DNA of 64,000 bases from Liolophura sinensis. Taxonomy: Eukaryota; Mollusca; Polyplacophora; Chitonida; Chitonidae. A program made the translations under genes and the position numbers. Location of the stretch: NCBI RefSeq assembly GCF_032854445.1, contig NC_088300.1, positions 682,001-746,000 of the forward strand, in the 5' to 3' direction. Each line of letters opens with the position of its first letter. The stretch's first letter is position 1. Of this stretch, positions 22,955 through 48,099 are shown in pieces. The notes under the pieces are model-generated. The model was not told the origin of the DNA, searched no databases, and saw only the letters and a program-made list of their open reading frames with translations.

Positions 22955-25900
22955 TCACATGGAAGCTTCCTCATCCCTGCTGTGGTTTGCGTAAGTCCTA
23001 TCTTCGTTCTCACTGTCCTCCATTCCCTTATAACTGGTCTCCCCCATGTCCAGGTCGTCAGCATCTGTGTCCACTCCAGTAGACAGGGAACTCTTCTGCT
23101 GCACGTATGTCTCATCTAAGCCATGATCTCTCAGAGTTTGAGAATAACGCTTCTCAGCTGCTTTCTTGGCATTAGCCTGAAGAAAATAGAAGCACACTCA
23201 TACATAACAGTGTGATAATGAGGAAATAAAAACTGTATGCAACTTAACCACTGTGTCAAAAAGGCAGGAACTGTTATGCTTTGATAAATACTCAAAACAG
23301 GAAACGAACTGCTAGAAAACAGAATATTGGGGCAATATGTCCACAAATAAGACATCAAATGCAGTATGTCTCAAATCTCAGACTGAACCTTCTAAAATCA
23401 ATCCACCTATAGGGGATACTGGAATGGATCCACACCTAAATCCTCAGACACTGAATTTTAATCGAGGAATTTTATTGTAGATATATCACTTTATGTAATG
23501 CACATGGCTACCATCCTATCCATCCCCTCACCTGCTTTACTTGCTCAAACAAAAGTGGTCTCTCATTAACTCTCTGTTTGATATCTTCCAAACTTTGTTT
23601 GTACTCTGCCATTCTTGCTCTGTCACTCTCCCTGTAAAAACATGTCACACAAAGGAATTAAATCATGATGATCATAAGCAATCTTTGGGCTATGTTACCT
23701 GTATGAAAAGAGTGACACTTGCATCTCTGGTTATTAGATGATTAGATTAGATCTCCTAAGCACTGTCAGCTGTAACCAGCCAAACCTCACTATGATCTAT
23801 CAAACTACATGCACATGGGCCTTGATTTTAATCAAGTGAGAGTAAAGCTCTAACAGTATAAAAGACTTTTCATATTATACAGAGATAAATGATTGGTTGA
23901 TTGTTCAAGGTCACACTCAAGAATGTTTACCTTATTCAAAGGCCATCAGTTTTATGGGTGTAGGAAACCAGGACACTCAGTCCAATCCAAGTCACAGATG
24001 CACTTTCCATACGTGTGACATACAGACTTAGGTGCCATATTGGTGGATGAGTTGATTGATTGGTATTTTACGCCAATAAGAATATTAAGTACATTTCACT
24101 TATATACGACGGCAGCAAGCATTATGGTGGGAGGAAACAGGGCAGAGCGCAGGGGAACCCACGACCATTTGCAGGTTGCTGGCAGACCTTCCCATGTATA
24201 GCTGGAGAGGAAGCCAGCATGAGCTGGACTTGAACTCACAGCGTCCGCATTGGTGAGAGGCTCCTGGGTCATTACGCTGTGCTAGTGCGCAAACCAATTG
24301 AGCCAAGGAGATCCCCAAGTGTGTCCTGCAAGTGTGGTCAACTGCTTACTGTCACTTAGGCCCCCCCCAAAATAGCAAGAGCAGGATAATTTACAATTCC
24401 CTGCCAAAGGCTGGGACTGAATGCATTTGCTTCATAGTTAGGAGGTGCACACTTTATTCACTGAACTACATCCCGCTTCCCATGGTCATGGGTTTCCTCC
24501 CACCATAATGCTGGCTGCCGTCGTATAAGTGAAATATTCCTGAGTACGGCGTAAAACACCAATCAAATAAATAAATAAACAAATCCTGCTTCCTGTCAAA
24601 AGCTAAAGATGTCCTCATACAATCCCAAAATTAACATGCAATTCTTGTGAGTAAGCATGCAGCGTGCTATTTGGACAGGGAAATACAGAGGGCATTGCTG
24701 CTTTCAGACCTTCCTTCATTTCCAATATAATGATAGTCCCTTTAGAATCACACCAATGCTTTGACTGCACTGGGTTTAATCTGTAACTTTCCACAAAGAT
24801 CCCGTGTACAATGGTGGGAGGGAAATCCCATAATTCCCTGGGATGAGGTGAAACCCATGCCATATTTGACGCACATGTAGCAACAGGTAGGTGTCTTCAC
24901 CACTTGGCATGCCTACTGCTTCCATATGGACACAATTAACTTGGTCAGTGGAATAACAGCCACTTCAGTAGTGAAAAACAGATATCAATACCCCTAAATT
25001 CATTATCATCAAAACTGCACACTGTTAATCATACCTGTATTCCTTCAATTTTGCCTCTCTCGTTGGTCTGGAAAGTCTGTCCTCTTCGTTTGCTAGGGTT
25101 TTTTCTATAATGGCTTGTCGTAGCTTTGCCTCCTTTTGACGTTGTCGTCTGCGATATTCCAGTTCTTCCAGATCCTTCTGAGTCAGGGTGCGTGCTTTGT
25201 CCCTAAACATACACAATAAGAACTGAACTATACACTGAACAGATCACAACCTGGTAGTGTTATATGGAACACTAACTGATTCACAATTCCCTGCTGGTCA
25301 TTGGCTCATGAAAACGATAATTTATTTTTGTGCCTATGATTTCAGACTTTTTATTCCCAAGCCTGTGATGTCATCATATAAAGTGCTCCAAAGTCATACT
25401 ACTTCAATATATATATAAGTTTCTTATAGCTCTGTAGGGCTGTGATTATGTATACTACTACAGCCCTGTTTTGTTCCATAACCTTACCCTGACCACCTCT
25501 GTACTTCCCTTGCTGGCTTTAGTACACAGGTGTTCAAGGTAAGCTTATGGAACAGGGCTGTGATAGTATACGTAATCACAGCCCTAAAGAGCTAAGTCTC
25601 TAAATACTTTATCTACCTGATCGGCATTTAACGCCTTTCTATTTCTGGCTGTCATAGAATGATTTAATGTTACACAAGTAATCCTGAGTGCAGATCAGGG
25701 GAAGAAATCAGAACCCATGATATAAAACATATTACATCACACATGGTAAAGTTATTCCGTGACTTGCACCAGGCTGATGCTTACCCCAGAGCAGTTTCCT
25801 CCACCAGCCATGAAACAAGTAAAAAATTTTTGAGTATGAAGTGAAACAACTGAGATAAATATATAAATAAGTAATATATTATGCAAACAAATAACCAATG

Positions 25901-28747
25901 CTTTCATACCTTCCTCTGTGGAACCTCATTTCTGCTGATGATGTCATTCTGTGAGGTATGGAATCCAGTGAAGTACTCATATTCGTCGAGGAAACTGCTA
26001 AAAGAAAGAAATTACGTGAGAAAAAAAATAATAAACCTTCTTAATAAAAGTCCAGTTCATGCCGGCTTTCTCTCCCGCCATTCGTGGGAAGGTTCATCAG
26101 TAACCTGCAGATGTTAGAGTGTTTCCCCTGGGCCCTGCCCGGATTCCTCCTACCATAATGCTGGCCGCCGTCCTATAAATAAAATATTCTTTAGTACGGC
26201 GTAAACCACCATGCAAATAAATAAATAAATGAATAAATCCTAATAACAGAATTTCAGCCATGTTTGCTATCAGCTATGTTTGCAAAAATATTTTTCAAAG
26301 TAAAACATCTCCTAGAGCTGAACACTGGTATGATCCTTTTAACCATGAGAAACATGGAAGGGACATAATTAGCAGCTTTACTACATTAAGAGCATATTAC
26401 ACACAACAAATCAGTATGTTATATGTGAATTCATTTTGAGGATTTGCTATCTTTTTCAGTGCCTTGATTAACTACCAATCTTTGGTGAGGGACTGACAAA
26501 CTTTCCCACATGTGACACAGACAGAACATCATCAAAACCTCAGTTTTTAACTCGCTTTCGAGCACTTCTTGTTTGCTTTTCAGAGAAAAATTAATTCCAA
26601 ACCTTTGAAAGTATGAAAGATTTTTTGATGTCTCCATGGTTTTATTTTATAGTTGTTGATAGCTCTCCACAATCAAGCAGTTAGAGGTTGTTACCAAGAT
26701 CCAGAGAGCACTTTAAATATAGGTCCTAATCGTAAATGTGGAAGTTTCAAATTTCCTTTGACCACGGGAGTGTTGCTTGTCAGGGATGATATAGCCATGA
26801 CCATGAATGACGTGTAATTAATGCAGCCCAACCTCTGTATTCAAGTTGAAAACTTCATGTACAAGCAAGACCACAAGATCCCCATTTGCTGACTGACACA
26901 AAGGTAGTGAAAGCAGGGAAGTACTGCTGCCTTACTCGTGAACATGCATACAGATATATCAACATTCGCGTGGATACATACTGTGCCATTCAAATACTAT
27001 CATCATTCACATCACATCCATATTTATTAAAATGTTTCCTTAAATTCAGAAGTAGACAATAAAATTCATTAATATCCTCACCAAATGATTTCCTTGGTGT
27101 CATTCTTGGATTTCTAAATGGCCATCTGTTTTCCCTAAGTGTTTCCATATCTTTTTCCATGTCATTTATGATTTTATCTTTCTTGCTCGGAATATTTCCA
27201 GTGCGTAATTTGAATGGTTCTGTTACAGTTGCTTCCCTCTCCAGTTTCCGCTTCTGCAGCTCTTTCTGAAACTGTCTATAAAGTTCATCATAATCGGGCA
27301 CATCACTATTTATCCTTGGAACAAAACGTTTCTTGGAAGTTTTTTTCCTCCCTTTTTGTTCCTTCAGTTTTTGCTCCTTAATTTTTTGTCTAGCTTCCAT
27401 GTTAGGTGGAAGAGCAGCTGATCTCATTAATTCCTCAGCTCTCATTTTAATCCTAATTTGACGATATTCTTCATTTTCAAGTATTTTCTCATTGGGTGCA
27501 GTTTCATAGACATAACTTGGCACTGGTTTAGCTTTGAATGTTTTTGAATGCTCATATCCATCGCTCTGATGCCAGGCTTTGTCTAGGTTCCTTTGTTTTT
27601 TCTCTTGCTCCCTAGACATAAACTTAAAAGGCTTCTCAATAGATTTTAGTAGTTCTTTACGATAATCTTTCACATATCTTCTTCGGGCTTCTTTTTTTTC
27701 ATTGTATTCTTCAAACAGAGGTAGGTACACATGAGCTGGAACTGGAGCTGCCTTGAATTTCTTTTGACACTCTGCTTCTTCTTCTTGCTGCTTTCGAAGC
27801 AATTCGTCTTCGTGAATAATCTGTGCCTTACTTTTGGTCTTTTCTTTGTTAGCCTCACGAAGTGTCATTTGAAATGGTTTGGGAATGGTTATCCTGTGAC
27901 GCCAGTCTTTTTCGGGTCTCTTTTTCTCACTCGGAGTGCTGCTATGAGCAGATGAAGGACGCCTTGGCTTTCTCTTTCTAGGGGCATAATCATCCACCGA
28001 GAACTCTTCCCACATGTCTTGAATTCTTTCCATAGCTGCTGCAGACTCTCTGGGATCATATATTTCAGACTGCGTTTCCTCTTGCAATAATTGGCCATTA
28101 TGTTGCATCAATCTCCAATCATCCGCATCTAAACTCCGTGATAAACTTTGCCTTCTAATAGGTGCTGAGGAAGGACGTGTTCTAATGGAATGATGTGATG
28201 AGCGTAATTTATTTTGCCTAACCAGTGGTGGTTTAGTTGACAGATCTCTACTGCCATTTTGAGCTCCTGTGTCTTCGTCGTGGCCGTGTGCCAAATCCTT
28301 GAAAACATGTCCATTCACAACATCATCCTCTGACAAACACCATTCCAGGTCTTCAGACCGATCCACTTCCTCTGACAGCTTTTGGCGGTACAATCTTTCA
28401 CACATCTGTAATGTTTTCTTGTGTTCATTTTTCAGTTGTAACAGACGCTGGTAAAATTCGTCACTGGACAGTGCACCGAGATCCCCTGTTTGGTCATCTG
28501 GTTGCCATGTGTCAAAGTCAGTCATGTCTGCCCAGCGACTAACGTCGTCCTCTGTCTTACTCATTTCTGAGGGAAGTTCATCATCAAAATTTACCGTTCT
28601 AGTCCCAATAAAACCTCCCTTGCTTGGTGCCGACTTTGTAGAGCTTGTTGCTTTCAGTTTGGACCGTGATCTCGATGGTTGTTTAACACACGCATTCGTT
28701 AAAACCGCTAACCCGTGGCCAGTCGATGCTGCTGCTACCGTTGCCAT
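22955..28747 (-). CDS. FAM161: FAM161 family protein (ciliary/centrosomal, UPF0564)
   Basis: Five coding exons on the minus strand: 28747-27082, 25997-25910, 25202-25035, 23631-23532 and 23176-22955. They give 747 aa with consistent phases (1, 2, 2, 0). The big first exon has an acidic, serine-rich N-terminus and a highly charged, coiled-coil-prone body. It contains two copies of the family signature, FKAAPVPAHVYLP near residue 330 and FKAKPVPSYVYE near 405. Later exons encode RRRQRQKEAKLRQAI and NERPLLFEQVKQANAKKAAE, the conserved C-terminal block. Vertebrate FAM161A is a microtubule-associated protein of the photoreceptor connecting cilium and centrosome, and FAM161B is its paralog. This looks like the single pre-duplication gene. 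Length is slightly above the vertebrate ~650-715 aa. An in-frame TTG precedes the ATG, but ATG at 28,747 is the sensible start. Confidence 0.94.
24055..24315 (-). mobile_element. Full-length tRNA-derived SINE
   Basis: On the minus strand it begins 'GGGGATCTCCTTGGCTCAATTGG' (A box TGGCTCAATTGG) and has the B-box-like GTTCAAGTCC about 60 nt later. The shared body follows ('gaagccagcatgagctgg', 'gcagcaagcattatggtggg' on the plus strand), with a tail at 'tgattggtattttacgcc'. It sits in a FAM161 intron. Confidence 0.85.
24484..24582 (+). mobile_element. 5'-truncated SINE of the same family, opposite orientation
   Basis: 'gggtttcctcccaccataat', 'gctggctgccgtcgtataag' and 'gagtacggcgtaaaacacca' end in AATAAATAAATAA. 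Only the 3' half is present, as is typical of incomplete reverse transcription. It lies about 170 bp from the inverted full copy at 24,055-24,315. Confidence 0.85.
25424..25596. mobile_element. Foldback element with ~65-bp inverted arms, each arm itself palindromic
   Basis: The left arm holds GCTCTGTAGGGCTGTGATTA, TGTATACTACTACAGCCCTG and TTCCATAACCTTACC. The right arm is its inverted equivalent with a few changes. Within each arm AGGGCTGT pairs with ACAGCCCT, so a nested hairpin is possible. It sits in a FAM161 intron and has no coding content. Confidence 0.75.
25760..25876 (+). mobile_element. Decayed SINE tail
   Basis: The order 'gtttcctccaccagccatga', 'tttttgagtatgaagtgaaa', then 'aaatatataaataagtaa' follows the SINE 3' half with many substitutions. 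Confidence 0.4.
26120..26240 (+). mobile_element. 5'-truncated SINE
   Basis: 'ggattcctcctaccataatg', 'ctggccgccgtcctataaat' and 'agtacggcgtaaaccacc', ending in (AAAT)n. It sits in a FAM161 intron. Confidence 0.8.
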
Positions 28748-28978
28748 GATCAAAATAACACAAAACTATGTGGCTCGACTTCGGACTTAATTAAAGAAGT
28801 CAAACCCCATTCGCTAATATTGTTTCAAGGTTTTATTGTTTTTTTTTTTACACATGATTTTATTCGTTGTGTATTATACACCTATGGGATAAATTAAGTT
28901 ATAACATACATTTTCAGTCGTTTTGTGCAGAGATGTAAACCGGAAGTTTTAGCAGACGATTTTTACTGAGATGGCAGC
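28748..28978. promoter_or_regulatory. Shared 231-bp head-to-head promoter of FAM161 and COQ6
   Basis: Only 231 bp separate the two divergent ATGs, so one element must hold both 5' UTRs and start sites. It includes a T-rich run and an ETS-type ACCGGAAG site at about 28,940-28,947, and is otherwise AT-rich. A 6-codon upstream ORF (ATG at 28,971, stop ending 28,991) overlaps the COQ6 start in another frame and may lower COQ6 translation. Confidence 0.75.
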
Positions 28979-41201
<12,223 letters not shown>

Positions 41202-41857
41202 CCATCTTGCAGTGGTCAGAGGACTTCAGTGCTCTGGCTGACCCTGAAAGAGCTGGTACATCATGCCCTTCCTGTAAATTGTGCTGATGTTTCTGGTGAA
41301 GTATTCACTGAGGACGACAGCCCTGAAACGACATTGCATCATATCCACTCTTCCAGTTGCAGGATATATGGGATGATGTACCCATTCCTTGTTTGATGAA
41401 GTCCCAGCAGATTTTCCTGGCCGTGTGTGCTTTATGTGCGTAACTTAGTCCTCTGGGGTGCTCACCACAGTCTGGATAAATCTGGACTTGTAATGAACTT
41501 CAGTTCAGTTGCAATCAGTTCACGCTGTAGCTGGGCATTAGATCCAAGACAATGTCAGATTTTGAATGTGTGGAAACATTTGCATTTAGCTGAAGATTTG
41601 GACGATCATGCGTATATTAAAAGTGCTACTATGTATAAATGTTGGAGTTCCGTATTCGACTGTTACTTAATGCCATGCTCCAGTTCACCTGTAATGTCCC
41701 AAATATCCGTGGTTTACTCCGGGCACTCATGTTTCATGTAAAAGTGAATTTGGTTGCAATTGTGAAAGCAAAAAATTCTTCAGTAAGGAGTTCAACAGCA
41801 ATCATGCAAGCCCAAGGGAATAGTGAATCGTTTTTAGTCGTTACGTTTTTTTTTTTT

Positions 41858-42084
41858 TGATTGGTGTTTTACGCCGTACTCAATATTCCACTTATACGAC
41901 GGCAGCCAGCATTATGGTGGGTGGAAACCCACGACCATCCGCAGGTTGCTGCAGACCTTCTCACATACGGCCGGAGAGGAAGCCAGCATGAGCTGGACTT
42001 GAACTTACAGCGACCGCATTGGTGAGAGACTATTGGGTCATTACCCTGCGCTAGCGCTTTAACCGACTGATCCACGGAGGCCCC
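41858..42084 (-). mobile_element. Full-length tRNA-derived SINE
   Basis: On the minus strand it starts GGGGCCTCCGTGGATCAGTC (A box) and has the B-box-like GTTCAAGTCC. The plus strand shows 'gccgtactcaatattccact', 'acggcagccagcattatggt' and 'ggaagccagcatgagctgg'. This is the best preserved copy in the window, with a poly-T/A tail at its low-coordinate end. Confidence 0.9.
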
Positions 42085-45000
42085 TTTTAGCCATTATGGA
42101 TGCCAATATTGATAGCTTGCTGGCTTTCGGCTACAATAGGCTTCTGAAAGAACATTTTACGCCCTACGGATTTGATGCAAGAGTGCACCTTGCATCAGAG
42201 GCATTCATCAATTCACGTGGTTGCTAGGAAGGAAAAAAGGCTGGAACAGAGTTATGCTAAAGCCTAAGAGTATAGATCTGGTATGCTCCGACAGCTTGTG
42301 TACACTGCATACAGCGAAAAGCTCGTTGCACTGCCAGATGGATTGTGTGAGCCTTTTACCAGCTTTAGTTAGCTACACATAATACACCGACACATCGCTA
42401 GATCACTGCATTCTTCATGGTTTCGTTTCCATACTTGGTACTTAACTATATATATATGGTTTAGGGAGTTGGTTGTGTATGGTCTAACAATGTAGGCTTT
42501 GCCATCCCAATCATTAACGACATAATCGTGGTTTCATCACGACGTTTAATGACCAGTAAAACAAGCCCGACCAATCTGCTTTAAAAACAGAACTTCAGGA
42601 TGAAAAGCTCAAGTTGAAACCACAGCCAACCAGACTTCGAACACTACTCAGCTTGTTTTAGACCTTGGGAAGGGTCAAGCTAAAATTCATTTTCTTTCTG
42701 ATAAAAATCGCGGGCGGCAATTTGCAGATGTATTCATGGTCAAGTTCAGGTGCTATTTTGATCAAAAATTTCACATTATTCTTGGAAAAATACTTCTTTT
42801 CCATCGTCAGCTGTTTAGTGATACCCCACGTCCATGTACAGTATCGGGTAAACTGTACGCCTATGCACAGTACCAATGTCCGATTTTGACGTTCTCCCTA
42901 GATACACGTACAGGCAAAAAAAGGTACATATGTTTAGTGACTGCATTGTTCTGAACTGTAGCTGCTGAGAAACCTACCTTGATAATCCATCAGAGATGGT
43001 CACGTTAGGAGAGCTTCTAGACTTAATCATGCTACACCGGAGGAAACTCAGTAACCACCAAAATCTGAACAGTAGAATCAGTGCATCAGGCAACACCAGG
43101 AAGAAAAAGAAAAAAAAAAAAAAAAAAATAAGGACCATTGCACAAGGTTTAACACCTTGGTCGACTAGATCTATTTAAACAATACCATTATTTTATTTGC
43201 AAAAGATGAAGTGGGTGAGAAAGTAACTGCTTTATGCTGTATATTCCAATGCACACCAAGCCTGCAGGTGTATTCGATTTCTGGATTACTTTGTAATCTC
43301 AACGCAAGACACCAAGCGTAAAAACGTATCGAATTTGTTTCACATACCCACACAACAATCCAGAAAACAGTGACAACAGCAAATAAGACCAAGACAGATG
43401 AGTAAGTTTAAGAATTTTATTTCAGAATTTTAAGCCGGTTTTAGCTTAGGCCAAATGCTGCGAGCCGGCTACCCAACCCCACTCCAACTGTCCTAAACTG
43501 AAGGGGGAGGTAGGATTTCCCAGTGCTCTGACCAGCGAAGAGTGTTTACTCACTCATAATTTTGAGTTTTACTTCTACACAGGGCTTTTTTTTTTGCACA
43601 AAATACGATTGTAAACAGGGTACTTTTGTAAAGAGAAGTTACCTAAAATGTGCTTCATGCACATAAAATACATATTCTTACTTTATCTACAAAAACTTAT
43701 TTGATGTGTACAGGTTATTAAACGATAATTGTGTGGAAAGAGTCCGATCAGGTGACACTTGTCTGTACTGGTACGGGACGGGTATGAGCATCAGACACTC
43801 CTTAACACCAGCCATGGTCCAACCTAATGATCTGCTTATTGCCAACATTTGTCACAAACCTGTAGAAACTTAAGTGGTTATGCATGTGCAAAGCATGGAA
43901 TGGTCACAATTACCCAAGGCCAACTTTAATTTAATAAAATCTGAGCATTATAATATGCAAAGAGAAATTTCAGAATTCCTACACGCAATATAGAAAGTTC
44001 ACACTTTACAAACTTTGTTCAATTTACTGCAAGTAGCAGTCTACTACACAAAAGCTGTTAACTCTTTAGCTATGGTAAAAAGACAAACCAGTCCAATATA
44101 ATTTAACTAATTGGTCTTTACTATGAGGGCCGCCTCGCGAGGAAATGACCACAACCAATTGGATATCTGTTGATACGGTTCTGTACAAGCCACAGGTACG
44201 GACTCTGCAGGAATGTAGGTTAGTTGAGCATTTCATGGCAGTAACTTAATAGATTACTTCTAGTACACACAAGACTTTTATTAGTTTAAATATCTATACA
44301 CGTACAACACATGGACATGAAGACTGGTTACCTGTTTCAATAAGTAATTTAAATGTTCTTTTTAAATATTTTTAGTTTTGAATACAGATAAACTTACATG
44401 TGTGGTTACATGAAAGATCATGCTCTCTACAGCACAATTACAGGACCGTTACGGCACTCCAACATCACTAGACAACCAGTAGCATTCTAGGAAAAGGTGG
44501 CGCTATATCCTTCACATTGGATTTGTCAAGTGTAGAACGCATGGAAAGGGAAGAGCCATCTACCACACCCAGGATTAGGCTCACGGCTGCAACTGATGGC
44601 CAAGTATCCAGAGATCTCCAAGGCATCCACAGGAACTGTTCTAATTAATGGCATTTCAAAACATCGCTGTGGAAATCTAGTGTATTAGGCATTTTGTAAA
44701 GCTCACAGAATGCTGGTCAAATTCCATATTGAATTTAAACAATCTACAGGACAAAATACTACTGGAATACAGGAATGCACATTTCCTCTTTGAACTAGAA
44801 CAGACTTGTAGGGACAGGTTTTCAACAAGCTAACTTAAAAGTTATTGCTTCACTGTTGATAAAACTGCAGTATTGCATGAAGAGGCCACATTACCTGGTT
44901 CTCCACAAAACGATAAAATCATTCGAACACCCATGTTGCAGGATCGCACTGTCCATACACAGAATGAACTTATCTAAGCAGCAAGCTGGCAAGGCATTGT

Positions 45001-47185
45001 ATGTCCGAAGCTTTCAAAATACATCATTCATTGATATTGTATTCAGTTACAAGAAATGACGGGATTAAACATGGATATCTACAAGCAATTTGAGGATTAC
45101 CGGTAAGCCACGACCACTATTTACATCCAACACTTTATGGCAAACACCTACATATATCATTTACATTATGCTTGTTGTGCAAATTGTTTTACAATTAGTT
45201 TTAACCAACAAAGACGAATGAAATTGAAGGAAATACCAATAGGCCCAGTGGTAGTGAATTTCCCCCACATCTGCTGAGGAATCCACAACTCCAGAAGGTC
45301 ATGGAAGATCCCGACAAGAAAATGCAGAACAGCAAAACGGTGGTCAGTTGAAAATAGAACCAAAGGTAACAAGACTACTGCAGAGGGAAGCCACAATATC
45401 CTTTCTGAAGGCAAGCTGGGCATAGCAAGTGACCCAACACTCATGTCTGACGGGTGGAAAACTGACAAAAGCTTAACTTCCACCTCATTTCAGGAACAGG
45501 AAGGCCTGTAAAAGTGTGGGGGGTTACACATATGCTAGACAGACATAGCAGGTTTACATGCTTATTATAGACATTTGGTACAGAAATTGCAACACTGATT
45601 CATAAGCAACTTTTCAACAATTACACATGGGATTTCTTTATAGATGTTGGTTCGTGGTTATTAACTTTGCCGACGGCACAAAAACCCGTTTTAATTCCAA
45701 AAAACGTCTGGTGACCTTGTCAACCGAGGCAGCAACAGAACATCAGAGTAAGATCACATATCCATGGCCACTACCGGAAACTGGATGATGCTACTGGTCA
45801 AGTAGGTAATGGCACTCGAGCTAGGAGAAATTCTAGTAGTTATGCATATGATACAGGAAGGAAATAAAGCTTTAAGATTACGTTAGACACATTTTGTTCA
45901 TTTCAAATGTTCAGACCATTTAACAAATTTGAATATGATGTTTTTAACTATTTATATAGCTAGGGTAGGTAGTAGATTACCAATAACTTTAATATTAATC
46001 ATGACAGCTGACTAATTGAATGGTACACATGTGACAGAATGGCCAAATAGTAATGTTAGGATACATAATACCTGCAAAATGTGCTTGCAAATAAAAATGG
46101 CAACCAATAGGATGGATGTAGTGGCTTGTCAACATCAACTGGAGAGGGAGCAACATCCAGAAGGGGGACAGGCAAGGCCATCAACCTGATGGACATCTGG
46201 GAGAACAAGCTTGACAACTTCAGGGAAATGGAGTGGCTTGACAGCAACCCTGAGGAGGAAATCTCCTGAAGTCAGTCGTGGATTATCAAGACTGGCAACA
46301 CATGGTGGCTGGTGACACTAAGAACATCTAGGGAAATGTGGTCGGACAACAGATGGCAAGCCAAAGAAAGACATCTTGCAACCATCAGTCAAGGGAGAGT
46401 CAAGACGATTGACAATGGGGAAGACATCAAGCCTGGACCATCCTTCAGCCCATCCAAGGCCACCTTTAAGGGCATCAAAGAGAGGCCTTACATGTAGCCT
46501 GTCAGCTTGGTGGACGTCTATGAACATTCAGTAGGCCATGTAGGATATCCCAATAGAACATCTATGAAAACCTGGTAACTGTCAAGAGCAACCCAAAAGG
46601 AATACCATCCAGGGCGACATCTGTCAGTTGGTCGGGGTGGTGGGGTATGTGAACGGCAAGCTTCTTAGAGACTTGATCAAAACATAACTGGAAGGGGAGG
46701 CATCTGGTAACCTTCAACCTGTGAGTTGACCCTTGCACAACGGCTTTGGATAAATCTTATGGGTTAAACATTTGCTATCTCTAGTACTTATGAACAATTT
46801 GCATTTCTGCTAGTTTTTAGACCGCTATTATTTATGGACATTTCACACCACAAAAACAAGTATATTAGGAGAAATTACCATGGTTCTCACTATGGACAGA
46901 GCAACAGGAGTTCTGATGCCAAAGAGTGGGTGTGTCAACACTGATAATCACCACAACAGATATACCTTAAAACATGACCATGAACACAGGAACTTTTCAT
47001 CTCTTAAGAGCCATTTCGCATCCAGACAAGCTGGATCACCACCAGGACATAAGCTGAAGGATCACTGCAGTTCACATATTCAAGGCACATTACACGGATG
47101 GCAGGCCATTAAATATTTGCAATCATATGCTGACCCCTGTAAGAAGTATTGGGTTAGGCATCTGCAATAGTTTGCTCAAGTACAA

Positions 47186-47250
47186 TTACACTATGAGTGA
47201 GTGAATGCTTGGGGTTTAACGTCGTACTCAACAATTTTTCAGTCATATGA
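47186..47250 (-). mobile_element. Fragment of the second SINE-like element
   Basis: 'gtgagtgaatgcttggggtt', 'taacgtcgtactcaacaatt' and 'tttcagtcatatgaagacga' is the reverse complement of the tail at about 9,080-9,140. Confidence 0.7.
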
Positions 47251-48099
47251 AGACGATTTACACTATGAACTATCTTTTCTGGTTCAATATCTACAAGATA
47301 CTGCTTTATCTTAGTGCGGCTTAGATATAAATGCTAGAAGTAGGCAAGGATACCAGATTTTTAGATGTCGGTTCCAAGGAGGCCAGAACAGTTGAACCCC
47401 AACTTAAATGTGGCACACAACATCTTGGGTATAAAAATGTTTACTATACCACTACAATTCCTCACTGAGCATCCACATAAACGAAGGTGCCTGCAGATCC
47501 AAATGCATCAATGACTCCCTACCAGGCCCCGTTGAAGCAGGCGAGATGGTGATCATGTTGTGGACATGGGAAGAATGGGCCAAGCTACCAGTGGGAGACT
47601 CGTCTGCAGAACACAGCCAGTTGGCCCTCACTCCTTGATTGGCCATCACTTGTTATAACCTCTACTTCCATGGCTAGATAAGGAGCTGGCGTCTCATTGG
47701 ATCCTGTATAATCTATGGCCGTTAGGACATCACAATACTATTCTAGTGTTATTCTTCCACTATGTTCACAATTGTCAAGATAAAGCTAACCAGACAAACT
47801 ATAACTAAATGTGCATTAAATTCATATTGAAATTACATAAATTTGGTGAAATATGGCGAGAAACAAAGAAATATTACAACACTGGATGGTATTTCATCAT
47901 ATACCTCATAACCTAATGAAGGCACAAAAACGGTCCAAGTCCTTCTCAAACTTTTTCGAAGATCTGCTCAGAGGGACGAGGTCAATTGCACTTCTATCCA
48001 GATCAAAACAGTTCAGGTTCTCTTGGTCAAGTCAAATCCACTTTCAGCAAATTTCAAAAAGGGCCGTAACAAAGTAAGCCGTGAGCTGTGTGAAAACCC

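Noticed and set aside
26990..27081. Extension of the FAM161 first-exon ORF to its stop
   Set aside because: A strong donor (TTTG|GTGAGG) at 27,082/27,081 joins in phase to conserved downstream exons, so the tail is intronic read-through.
27670..28454. Short plus- and minus-frame ORFs over FAM161 exon 1
   Set aside because: Shadows of the long FAM161 coding exon in other frames.
45166..45483. 105-codon minus ORF as a protein gene
   Set aside because: No recognisable domain, no clear start context, and no supporting neighbouring exon; left as unassigned.
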